Positions 1-8,810 of a DNA stretch of 30,234 bases are shown one piece after another. The position numbers and the translations under genes are program-made. Each line of letters opens with the position of its first letter. The stretch's first letter is position 1. Under the pieces are notes generated by a model, which saw nothing but the letters and a program-made list of their open reading frames with translations, had not been told where the DNA came from and ran no database searches. The stretch covers positions 1 to 30,234 of the forward strand of contig WTXD01000140.1 in the NCBI GenBank assembly GCA_022496205.1. Reading direction: 5' to 3'. This DNA is from Gloeopeniophorella convolvens. Its lineage: Eukaryota > Basidiomycota > Agaricomycetes > Russulales.

Positions 1-492
1 TCGCCCTACTCCCTAATGGCCAATTAACCCTGGAATACCCCCAAGATCCCGGACTAGGGATCTCTCAGAATGGCCATATTACTCGTCCCAAAGTAACCAG
101 AACCTTGATCAAGGTGAAACACTTCATGCGTCCTCTTTGGGACTCTGATCATCAAGAACTCCATGGGGCCTCAAGCCCCACTCTGCGATGGAATCTAAGA
201 AGCGTATCAGAGAGGAGAGGTTATGGGGAATCCCCTCTGGAATCCCCATCAGTAATTAGACCAGATTCGTCTGGGGGTCTCCAGTAGTATATAAGACCCC
301 CATGTATCGCCCAGTGGTCCTCAGACTGTCCATCTGTGGCACTCTCATCTGTACCTAGCACTGCAATAGCACTGTTAGTGTGTTCCCACTCTACTCCTGC
401 ACATCGCAGCTCATCTTCTGTCTTCCCCCTTGTGACGCTCTCCAAACCCTCTGCTATCCTCTCTGCGCGCACCCCGCGAGTGAGTCCTGACA
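1..492 (+). repeat. 5' LTR of chromovirus copy 1 (truncated by window)
   Basis: Aligns along its whole length with the complete LTRs at 9369-10022, 11065-11719 and 28681-29335, and ends in the same TGACA. About a dozen differences from the copy 1 3' LTR were counted by eye, mostly transitions plus two 1-bp deletions, so the insertion is not recent. Short reading frames in either strand of this stretch recur in every LTR copy and are not regarded as genes. Confidence 0.95.
288..295 (+). promoter_or_regulatory. TATA box of the LTR promoter
   Basis: TATATAAG lies in the LTR and is identical in all five LTR copies (also 9817, 11515, 18991 and 29131). The first base of the segment complementary to the primer site (323) is 35 bp downstream, a reasonable TATA-to-start distance for a fungal promoter. 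The transcription start itself is inferred, not seen. Confidence 0.75.
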
Positions 493-494
493 TT

Positions 495-504
495 TGGACA
501 GTCT
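495..504 (+). other. Primer binding site, candidate self-priming
   Basis: TGGACAGTCT begins 2 nt after the LTR end. It is the exact reverse complement of AGACTGTCCA at 323-332, inside the LTR 35 bp downstream of the TATA box, and pairing stops at exactly 10 bp on both sides. In the Tf1/sushi lineage the first bases of the mRNA pair with such a site and prime reverse transcription. The site also begins TGG, as tRNA-primed sites do, so a tRNA primer cannot be excluded. Conserved in copy 2 at 19195-19204. Confidence 0.65.
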
Positions 505-663
505 CTTACACCCTCTGATCAGCTGCGACCCTAGTGTCTTACTCTTACTCTGGAATCACTGCACCCGGACTGCGCTCCTCTCGGACCGTACTCACCTCAG
601 GCACTGATTCGCCCCTCATCCTATCTTGACCTTGACGCTCCCACCTCTGGACCGTCCAACCCC

Positions 664-2049
664 TTGACTACGGCACTCCCACTCGCGGACTGTCTCCTGA
701 ACTCCAGTACCCTCCTCTCGTCTCCACTCCTCGTCCTCCACCTACGCCTCGTTCTCCATCATACCATCCCGCTCCCCATCCCGATCGACGTCGAACCAGG
801 ACAAATCCTCGACGTTCTCACAGTACCACCTCGCTCTCCCTCTCCTCATCACTCAGCCTTCGACTTTCTAGTCCGCCTCAGAGCTCAACAGGTGCAAGAA
901 CGTTTGCAGAAATAGTACGCACTTCAGCCATCCCTCAGTCTCCCACTCCTGGCCCCTCTCGCACTGGTGAACAAGCTCCCAGCCCCTTGGTCGAGCCTAC
1001 TCCAGCCTCCCCTGTCGTATCCACTCCCCAGCCTCGCCTGTCGCGTTTTTCCCTCTTTACTCCCCTTCGCATCTCTCTATCCTTGCCCCTTCTCCTCATC
1101 CTGCATCGTCGACGCATACTCCTGCGCTCAGTCCTGCTCCTGCTCCTGCTCCTCATCTTGTACCAACTCCCATACCCTCGCGAGCAGCGACGGTATCCCC
1201 TTTAATCTTCGCACCCAATCCAGCACCTGCTCCCGCCCTTGAAATCTTAGTCGACGTCGCAGTGAGCAAATCCCAGACCACGCACCTCCTCCATACCAGC
1301 TCCACCTCGTCGCTCTCCCTCCATCTCTGAGTTCAGTGAGGACCTCACTGACTACGCCGAGAACCACTTCGTTCTCCCTCGCCGTGCACCATCCCCTGAC
1401 TGCGCTCACACCAACCACTACTACCACGAGCGCATCGCCCAAGTCCTACACGGTTACCCAGCAGCAATCGGCAACCATCACCAGCCTTTCCACGTCCCTC
1501 GCATCAGCAGTGCCCTTTACTACCTCACCCACTTCGACGAATTCCTCCCTGAAGTACGTCCCTTCAGGTCGATCATCCTCCCAAGCACTACATCACCATC
1601 CCTTCCACGCGCGTGAACGGAGACGGTCCACCATACGCACCACAGTACATCTGCGCCGTCACCGCTTACACTCCCCCTTGTCGAGAACTCCCCCTTGGTG
1701 CCATCCGTTACGACTTTACCTACCACCTCATCCACACCTTCAAAACCTCGCGTTCGGCACCCAACGACTCTACGAAGGAGCAAGAATTCCCCTTCGTCAT
1801 ATCGACTTCCTCGACGGCCGCGTCCTCACCACTGAAGGCAACCTCCACTTCAACCACGGTCGCCTCATCCGCATCGACAACCGGTACTCCGTCGTGAACG
1901 ACGCCTGCAGCCTTTACCCCCACCTCAAACTCTTCACCGCCTACGCTCGCGTTCCCAACAACATCAAGCAGATAGGCGACGATCCCTTCCTCGTTATCGA
2001 CTCCAACCTCCTCGCCATCGTCCATATTCCGGTAGAAGAGTTCCTGTAA
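664..2049 (+). pseudogene. ORF-A of chromovirus copy 1, unknown protein, frameshifted
   Basis: Product not recognised. Coding is inferred by comparison with copy 2 (19267-20760), which has one frame across the region. The N-terminal part is rich in Pro and Ser with a recognisable HHSAFDFLVRLRAQQVQE segment; the C-terminal half contains the ELPLGAI..(D/E)FTYHL and PLRHI.FLDGR blocks and ends at TAA 2047-2049. Frame changes relative to copy 2 occur near 902 (one base missing), between about 1040 and 1600, and near 1733. No convincing ATG is visible at the beginning. It lies between the 5' LTR and gag, where most gypsy elements have only a short leader. No transmembrane segment or familiar catalytic motif was seen. 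Confidence 0.6.
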
Positions 2050-2156
2050 ACCAGTAAACCAAGTCGACTACCTTGTACCAGTAGTAGTATCTGCCCAATC
2101 GTTTCTAGAGTGCGTAGCACCTCTGTGGGAGATACTATTGACTCAGACTCGACTCA

Positions 2157-3062
2157 GTGGAAGCACCACCCCAAGTATTGCTTGAAGGACTCCATCTGAT
2201 CCTTACAACGACGACAATCGCCTAACCTTTGACCAAGCCTACCGACGCTTCTTCGACAAATATTATCAAGTCCTTCATCGCATTATCCGACTCCAGTTCT
2301 ACGACCCTCGTGCTCGGTCCACGACTTCTCTACCGACACTCTAGTCGCTCTGACTCTTGGCTTACTCCGGTTCTAACAAGACTTCGACGATCTCTCCCAT
2401 TCGGACAACTCTTTGACAACGATCTACACCTCAGTCACTGGTTCAACGCTGAAAGGAACATTGTCCAAAGTGCTGTAGAAGAACAGCACCTCTTCTGGTT
2501 CCTTCAACGACCTAGCGGTGTACGCTGGGAACCCATCCAAACCACCAACCTCTGGCTCGAACTCGAGCTCTTCTGGTGGAACATCGTCCAAGTCCACAAA
2601 GAACATCTCATCGAGAAAATCCTTACCGGCCATCGAATCTACTATCTTGAACGCTTCATCACTACTCCGTACCAGACTCGTCTCCACTTCGCTCAACTTG
2701 TCCTACTTCAAGAAAACCCTCTAGTACCTCTCTACTCTATCCGCTCCGGCCCTTCTGCAACTATACTTGCACCTGCAAGACGCACACTGGATCATAAGTA
2801 ATCCTCTCGACCTCGACCTTGTCCAATCAAACAACGACTTCCTATATCCTGTACCACGACGACCTCCTCTTATTCCTCCAGCAACCCCTGAATCAGACAC
2901 GGAGAAAATAGTTGGAACAACGCCCCAAGCATCGTCAGCAACTTCAGCCTCGACGAAGAACAAGAAGCAACAGACAACGACGTCCCCAGCATCCACACTA
3001 TCAGCGACCTCGACCTACAAGACACCAGTGACCTTACCGACACCCAGTATTTAGAGATCTAG
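2157..3062 (+). pseudogene. ORF-B of chromovirus copy 1, unknown protein, frameshifted
   Basis: Product not recognised. Homologous to 20868-21779 in copy 2. Readable blocks include LTFDQAYRRFF, FGQLFDNDLHLSHWFNAERN, QSAVEEQHLFWFLQRPSG and TPYQTRLHFAQL, followed by an acidic, Ser/Asp-rich tail. The fragments are in different frames because of single-base losses near 2200, 2315, 2755 and 2895. The frame opens after a TGA shared by both copies and has no obvious ATG. It ends at TAG 3060-3062, a stop found at the same place in copy 2, after which the same frame continues as ORF-C. It may therefore be the upstream part of one longer ORF-B/C protein. Confidence 0.55.
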
Positions 3063-3632
3063 TCAGATCCTCCTGTACCCTGTATTTTAGACTATCAGAG
3101 TCTTTCTGTCGCAATCCTGGCATCCAGACCTAATCGTCGACGGTCTCCCAGACACCGTCCTCCGACACCACTACCGCAAGTAGCGTTACCACCAGTACAA
3201 CGTACGCCAACCCCTGAAGATCCAAGAAACCTCAGCAGAACCCGACTCATCGACATCCAACGTGATAACGTTGCGCACCACCCAGAAATCATCTACATCG
3301 GCCAAACCTTGCCTACCCGAAACTACCTTGGTTTTCACAACTTCCGACGCTGGTGCAGAGAAGAATACAATCGTCGCCAACTCCGTATCATCAGTTTCCC
3401 CCACGATCTCCACGAACTCGCCAACTTTACTAGCGATCCTCTGCACTTTGAAGGCTATCTGTGGAAGCGATCTACAAGAATCTTTCGCGACCACATCGAA
3501 GAAGACTACGCCCGCATCGAACGCCATTCCATTGATCGACGTCGTCCTATCCTTAACCACGCTTTCACCATCACATATCATCACAACGTCAACACCTACA
3601 CTGTGCAAGTTGTAGGACTCCCTATCATCTGA
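3063..3632 (+). CDS. ORF-C of chromovirus copy 1, unknown protein before gag
   Basis: An uninterrupted frame of about 189 codons that ends in TGA 10 nt before the gag ATG. Product not recognised. It is basic and aromatic-rich, with blocks PEDPRNLSRTRL, LGFHNFRRWCREEYNRRQL, FPHDLHELANFTS and LHFEGYLWKR. Almost every block recurs in copy 2 (21780-22898). No ATG lies in the open frame, and the preceding TAG (3060-3062) is shared by both copies, so expression would need readthrough, an upstream splice or a non-ATG start. It could be the C-terminal part of an ORF-B/C protein. A nucleic-acid-binding role is conceivable from composition but not shown. Confidence 0.55.
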   Translation, partial: SDPPVPCILDYQSLSVAILASRPNRRRSPRHRPPTPLPQVALPPVQRTPTPEDPRNLSRTRLIDIQRDNVAHHPEIIYIGQTLPTRNYLGFHNFRRWCREEYNRRQLRIISFPHDLHELANFTSDPLHFEGYLWKRSTRIFRDHIEEDYARIERHSIDRRRPILNHAFTITYHHNVNTYTVQVVGLPII

Positions 3633-3642
3633 ATCACTCTTT

Positions 3643-5447
3643 ATGAGTACCGAATTCCAAAGATACATCAAAGAGAACAATTGGAACGACCCTAGCCCAG
3701 AAGAAATCACTGACATCTCCCGACATCTACCTCCCGGAAGCATTATTAGGAAAATCAGACTTGACGAAGAAAGCGGACACGTCTACGCCATCGCCACAGT
3801 CCTTGGACGAACTCTCGTCCTCGACGAGGCAACCAAGCAAACAGTTTTCACCACTTATCAAGTACCAGTCCTCGACGCACTCAACGCTTACTACCCACAC
3901 GCCGATCAACTTCAAGGTTACGCCTGGGCGTCCTTAGAAGGACTTTACAAAGACAAGAAAGTCCGTTGGAACGAAGGAAGGAAACGGTGGCAATACTTCA
4001 ACAACCAACCAGTATACTTTGACCCTCCTGAACAAACCCGCGTCGTACCACCACCTACACCACCTCCCTCAGACGACTCAGACGAAGTCAACGAACTCCT
4101 AGAATCTACTCAAGAAACCATCCACCGTATCTCCAGAAAAGTTACTCCATTAGGCACCCCATTAGCTGCAAACTCGCCTCGCACCATACCTGGAGGCTTT
4201 GGTACCCCGGAACGTCATCCATCTCCTCAACAAAACCCAATTCCTGAAGAATCGTCTGAACCAGTTGCGCCTCCATCGTCTCAGCCTCAAGAACTTGTAC
4301 CTTTCGTCCAGACTCCTACGCCTCCTGTCTCTCGTATCGGACCGACTCAGACTCCAGTTGCCTCTTCATCTCGTCAGACTCAAGTACCGCCTCCATTTAA
4401 ACCACCAGTAAACCCACCATCACAAGGAACCACTACTGCTCCGCCCAAGATGTCTTCCAAATTACTCGGCAGCCCACCAGAACCCTTTGACGGCGCAGAA
4501 GCCACTGCCCGCCAATTCCTTTCTCATCTTAACAACTATTATTCGCTCAATGAAGACCTGTATAACACCGACACCAAGAAGATCGCCGACGCCTATACTC
4601 ACTTTAAAAACAACACCCGTGCTGGGGAATGGGCTCGCGTCCGCATGAATGACGCACTCACGAATAAAGCCTACGGCACCTGGAAAGCCTTTGTCGACGC
4701 CTTTGAAACTATGTTCACCAACCCGGACCAGAAACAACTCGCTATCAACAAGTTCTTCCAGTACCCACAAGGCATTCGCCGCTTCCGCGAATGGTACCAA
4801 GATTGGGACGTTGCACGCACTGAAGCTGCCATCACTGACGACACTGTCACCATCCCCGTTCTCCGCCATAACTTGAACAATCAACTTGAGCAGAAGTACT
4901 CTGCTGTCGCAAACAAACCAAAGACGCTTGCGGAAGTCGTTAAGATTATCCAAGAACTTGACGACTCCTACTGGACGAACCGTCCAGGAGTACCTTCCGA
5001 GGTGGACGCGGACGAAGCAATATCCGCTCCCTCGAAGAAGGAGAAATCTCACAAGTCAATGCGACCACTGCATTTCCCCCACTCACTACTGAAGAGCGCA
5101 AGCGTCGTCGCGACAACAATCTTTGCATGTACTGTGGAGGAGGAGGACACTGGTCCGACAAATGCCTCAAGAAGCCTAGCGGACCCTCATCTTCCACTTC
5201 GTTCAATTTTAACCGCCGAGGTAGAGGAAACTTTAGAGGATCATTCCGAGGCCGCGGACGCGGCGGATCCTTTACTCCCTCATCTAACTCTCGCAATCTC
5301 ATTGCGAATGACCCATCATCCTCCTCCACTACCGACACTTCTATCCAAGCTATCAATAGCTGGTATGCTCAAGCCACTCCCGAGGCCAAGCAAGCCGTTT
5401 CCGACATCATCTCCCCATCTACCACTTCCGAGAAGAAGGATTTTTGA
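3643..5447 (+). pseudogene. gag: gag polyprotein of chromovirus copy 1, one frameshift
   Basis: Structural polyprotein of the retrotransposon particle. The start is the ATG 10 nt after the ORF-C stop; copy 2 uses the equivalent ATG. Order: N-terminal domain (about residues 1-125), Pro/Ser-rich linker with several PPP runs (about 130-270), capsid-like retrotransposon gag domain starting near MSSKLLGSPPEPFDG (about 270-450), RGG-type basic patch, and CCHC zinc knuckle CMYCGGGGHWSDKC (C-x2-C-x4-H-x4-C), then a second RG-rich stretch and a Ser-rich tail ending KKDF. One base is missing near 4985 relative to copy 2, so the zinc knuckle lies in a different frame from the start; the long frame that continues to 5502 past this point is an out-of-frame tail. 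The residues up to about 118 are much more diverged from copy 2 than the rest. Confidence 0.88.
5441..5447 (+). other. gag/pol -1 frameshift junction
   Basis: gag ends GAT TTT TGA with a run of five T (5441-5445). The pol frame that contains the protease overlaps it in the -1 frame and stays open through the gag stop. Slipping back one base on TTT with the stop codon in the A site would yield Gag-Pol. It is not a perfect X-XXY-YYZ heptamer. The same layout occurs at 24738-24744 and 29804-29811. Confidence 0.5.
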
Positions 5448-6520
5448 ACCGTCCCATAGCCGCACTGTCTATTGGGACTCTTCGTGTTCAGAGGACATAT
5501 GAGAGGTTCTTCGGAGTCGAGAAATTTGAACCCTTTGTAACGATTGACTCTATTCCTGTACCGTCGTCTACGACGCGTAATCGACGGACTCCGTCCATAT
5601 CTGTTAGAGTCAATTTCCTGGGACAGTCCTCTGGCCGAAAAATCAGTGCACGCGCACTCGTTGATAGTGGCGCAGAAGGCATTATCCTGCATACCAACTT
5701 CGCCAACCGGCATCACTTCACACTCAAGAAACTCGTCAAACCTTTCCCTGTTCGCAATGTCGATGGCACTGATAACGCCACCGGTTTGGTTCAACATACT
5801 ACTATTCAACGCCTTGAAATCCCTACACCAGATGGCCACTCACACCAAGAATGGATTGAACTATATCTCACTGACATCGGCGACCATGACCTCATCTAGG
5901 CACGGATTGGCTTAGACGACACAACCCTAGTATCAATTGGGAAAAGGACACAATTACCTTTGACCGTTGTCCCCCTTCCTGCCAACTATCCGACTCCGCT
6001 ATCTCTGCCACCGCGCTAGACAACATTCCTGTTGGCCTAATCCGTACTATCACTGCACCAATCAATACCAATGAAGATGGTATCCATGAAACCGACGTGA
6101 ACTTCGCCATAGAAATGCAAACAATCCTTGCATCTTGTGGTACATCGACTACACCCTTCAAGAACCATATCTCCTTGACTCCGTCGACCTCACCACCATC
6201 AGACGACTCTTCCAATCAGAATCAACGCACACCCAAGCAGTGGTCAATGATCCTGGAGCTGTTAACACAACTAGAGTACCCGTCGATAGGATCTATATCT
6301 GTCCGCGCCAAAACGACTCATTCACAACAATTGGCCGAACAAAATGTCGCACCCAAGAAACAATCGAAGACATTGTCCCTCCAGAATTCCTCAAGTACCG
6401 TAAAGTCTTTGAAGAATCAGCTGCCCAACGACTCCCTGCCGCAAACCTTGGGACCATGCTATCGACCTGAAACCTGATGCCCAACTCCGTGACTGTAAAA
6501 TCTACAGTCTCACCCCGATG
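5448..6520 (+). pseudogene. pol: pol copy 1: retropepsin and linker to RT, frameshifted
   Basis: Aspartic protease that would process Gag-Pol. The active-site motif is ALVDSGAEG (codons near 5655-5680), followed by the flap-side block VKPFPVRNVDGT and the C-terminal GDHDLI segment. The frame opens in -1 relative to gag. Single-base deletions relative to copy 2 occur near 5896 (before the second conserved block, LxxDWLRRHNPSINW in the shifted frame), 6141, 6441 and 6515. A deletion of about 40 bp relative to copy 2 lies near 6250 in the linker. The linker includes the EDIVPPEFLKY block that precedes the RT in chromoviruses. Confidence 0.85.
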
Positions 6521-7760
6521 AACAGAAGGCCCTTGACGAATTCCTCAAAGAACACCTTGCAAAAGGCTATATTCGCCCTTCAAAGTCACCTATGGCAAGC
6601 CCGTTCTTCTTCGTCAAGAAGAAAGATGGAAAATTACGTCCTGTACAAGACTATCGCGCCCTCAACAACATCACAATCAAGAACGCTTACCCGCTTCCAC
6701 TCATCCCTGAACTCATCGACAAACTCAAGAACGCCCGCTACTTCACCAAATTTGACGTCCGCTGGGGCTACAACAATATTCGCATCAAAGAAGGCGATGA
6801 ATGGAAAGCCGCCTTCAAGACCAACCGTGGTCTATTCGAACCCCTAGTCATGTTCTTTGGACTCTGCAACTCCCCCGGCACGTTCCAATCCTTTATGAAC
6901 GAGAACTTCAAGGATATCATTGCAACCGGCTGTGTTGTTATCTACATGGATGACATCCTCATTTTCACCGACACTCTTGAAGAAAATTATGCCCTTGTTC
7001 ATCGTGTCCTCCAGCGACTTCGCGAACTCGACCTCTACCTCAAACCAGAGAAATGTTCCTTCTTCCAGACAACCATTGAATACCTTGGCCTTATCATCTC
7101 TGCCGGTCGCATTCGCATGGACCCTGCCAAACTCAAAGCTATCATGGATTGGCCAACGCCAAAAACACTCAAGCACGTTCAAGCGTTCCTCGGCTTTGGC
7201 AATTTCTACAGACGTTTCATCAAGGATTTCTCTAAGATTGCACGACCACTTCATGCCCTCACACGTAAAGATACTCCGTTCCAGTGGTCCTCAGCCTGTC
7301 AACAAGCGTTTGACAACCTCAAGCACGCATTCACCTCAGCCCCAGTACTCACACTCCCCGACCACACTCGCCCATTTCGTCTGATTACAGACGCCTCCGA
7401 CTTTGCCATCGGCGCTGTGCTGGAGCAACCAGACGAAATTAATCGCTGGCACCCGGTCGCATTCCTGTCTAAATCCATGACCGACGCAGAACGCAACTAC
7501 GACATCCACGACAAAGAACTTCTTGCTATTATCCGTTCCCTCGAAACCTATCGACACTATTTACAAGGGGCTCAACACCGTGTTGAAATCTGGACGACCA
7601 CAACAACCTGACATACTTCACCACAAAACAGAAACTCACTCGAAGACAAGCACGCTGGTCTCTTGAACTTTCCCAATACGACGTTCTTCTCCTTCATAAA
7701 CCCGGCATTTACAACCGCGCCGATCATCTGTCCCGCCGTCCAGATCTTAAAGAGGGGATA
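6521..7760 (+). pseudogene. pol: pol copy 1: reverse transcriptase and RNase H
   Basis: Converts element RNA to DNA and degrades the RNA strand. An uninterrupted frame covers 6592-7611. RT motifs: [20 protein letters not shown], first catalytic Asp in [21 protein letters not shown], and YMDD in [11 protein letters not shown] (two catalytic Asp), then YLGLIIS and the thumb block [12 protein letters not shown]. RNase H begins at [19 protein letters not shown] with its first Asp, followed by [12 protein letters not shown]. One C is missing near 7594 relative to copy 2, which moves the RNase H C-terminus (HNNLTYF, DHLSRRPDLKEGIM) to another frame. All RT catalytic residues are intact, unlike copy 2. 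Confidence 0.93.
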
Positions 7761-7763
7761 ATG
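7748..7763 (+). other. Candidate central polypurine tract, copy 1
   Basis: TAAAGAGGGGATAATG inside pol between RNase H and integrase is an exact 16-nt copy of the polypurine tract that abuts the 3' LTR (9355-9370). Both encode Lys-Glu-Gly-Ile-Met in frame. The same pair occurs in copy 2. A second internal plus-strand primer is known in lentiviruses and Ty1. Confidence 0.55.
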
Positions 7764-8810
7764 ACTGAAAACGACAACAAAATCCTCCTGGACACCAAGT
7801 TTTTCGCAATCCGAGCTACTCGCGCTGGCACTACCACTACCATTGGAGACCAAAACCTACGACGACGCATCAGAGAATCTCAAGACAAAGACGAAGAAGT
7901 CACTAAAGCGTTAACAACAATCATGAAGAATGGTCCACGTACGATAGCGAAAGGCTTAGAAGATTGGAACTATGAAGACGGTCTCATCTTACATCAAGGA
8001 AAGGTCTACATCCCCAAAGACACCAAATTACGACGAGAAATTGTTCAACAATACCATGAGTCACTCGCCACCGGCCACCCAGGAAGATGGAAAACTTACG
8101 AACTAGTCTCTCGAGAGTACTGGTGGCCTGGAATATCCAAGTTCGTCAAAGAATATGTCGACGGCTGTGCCACTTGCCAAACCACTAAACGACAACACCC
8201 TAATCCCATTCCACTGCATCCGAACGAAATCCCAAACCGTCCCTGGGAAGTCATCACCATGGACTTCATTACCGACCTCCCTATCTCAAAGGGATATGAC
8301 TCACTCTACGTCGTAGTTGACCGCTTCACCAAAGCCACTATCATCGCTCCCTGTCATAAGACTATCACCTCAGAACAAACTGCCGACCTCTACATCAATT
8401 ATGTCTGGAAGCGCACTGGACTTCCTAAACAAGTTATCTCCGACAGAGGACCGCAATTCGCATCGCAATTTATGCAAGAAGTCTGGAAACGACTTCAAGT
8501 AACTCTCACCCTCAGTACTGCATACCACCCTCAGACCGACGGCGAAACAGAACGAGTTAACCAAGAACTAGAACAATACCTACGAGTCTTCTGCAATTAT
8601 CAACAAGACAACTGGGTTGACCTCATCCCGTTCATGGAGTTTGCACACAATAATCGCCAGCACTCAGCTACCCATATTGCACCCTTCCTAGCCTGGTATG
8701 GCTTCCTCCCCGAATTCATTCCACCACCACAACTCGGTTCCAAGTTGAATCTGCCGAACAACGTCTCATACTACTCGAGCAAATCCGCACCGAAATCAAA
8801 GCGAGCTTAG
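7761..8810 (+). pseudogene. pol: pol copy 1: integrase
   Basis: Inserts the cDNA into the genome. The long open frame covers most of the integrase: HHCC zinc-binding region with HESLATGH and CATC (about 8058-8180), then the DDE core with Asp in TMDFITDLP, Asp in VISDRGPQF and Glu in [12 protein letters not shown]. The GPY-like C-terminal part starts after FIPPPQLGSKL. One A is missing near 8742 relative to copy 2, so this frame ends out of register at 8810 and the C-terminus continues in another frame. All three catalytic residues are present. The N-terminus is not a true start: the integrase is released from Pol, and the ATG at 7761 lies in the internal polypurine tract. Confidence 0.92.

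Noticed and set aside
105..518. Short open frames on both strands in the LTR, for example plus 105-287 and minus 221-493
   Set aside because: The same frames recur in every LTR copy with stops and substitutions that do not respect codons. They overlap the TATA box and R region and show no recognisable domain.
2050..2156. An intron joining ORF-A to ORF-B (GTAGTA...ACTCAG)
   Set aside because: Both copies have an in-frame TAA before the possible donor, and an intron in the genomic RNA of a retrotransposon would tend to be lost.
5016..5502. The C-terminal tail of the 619-codon gag frame as genuine protein
   Set aside because: The zinc knuckle and RG-rich region lie in another frame and match copy 2. 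The tail arises from the single-base deletion near 4985.
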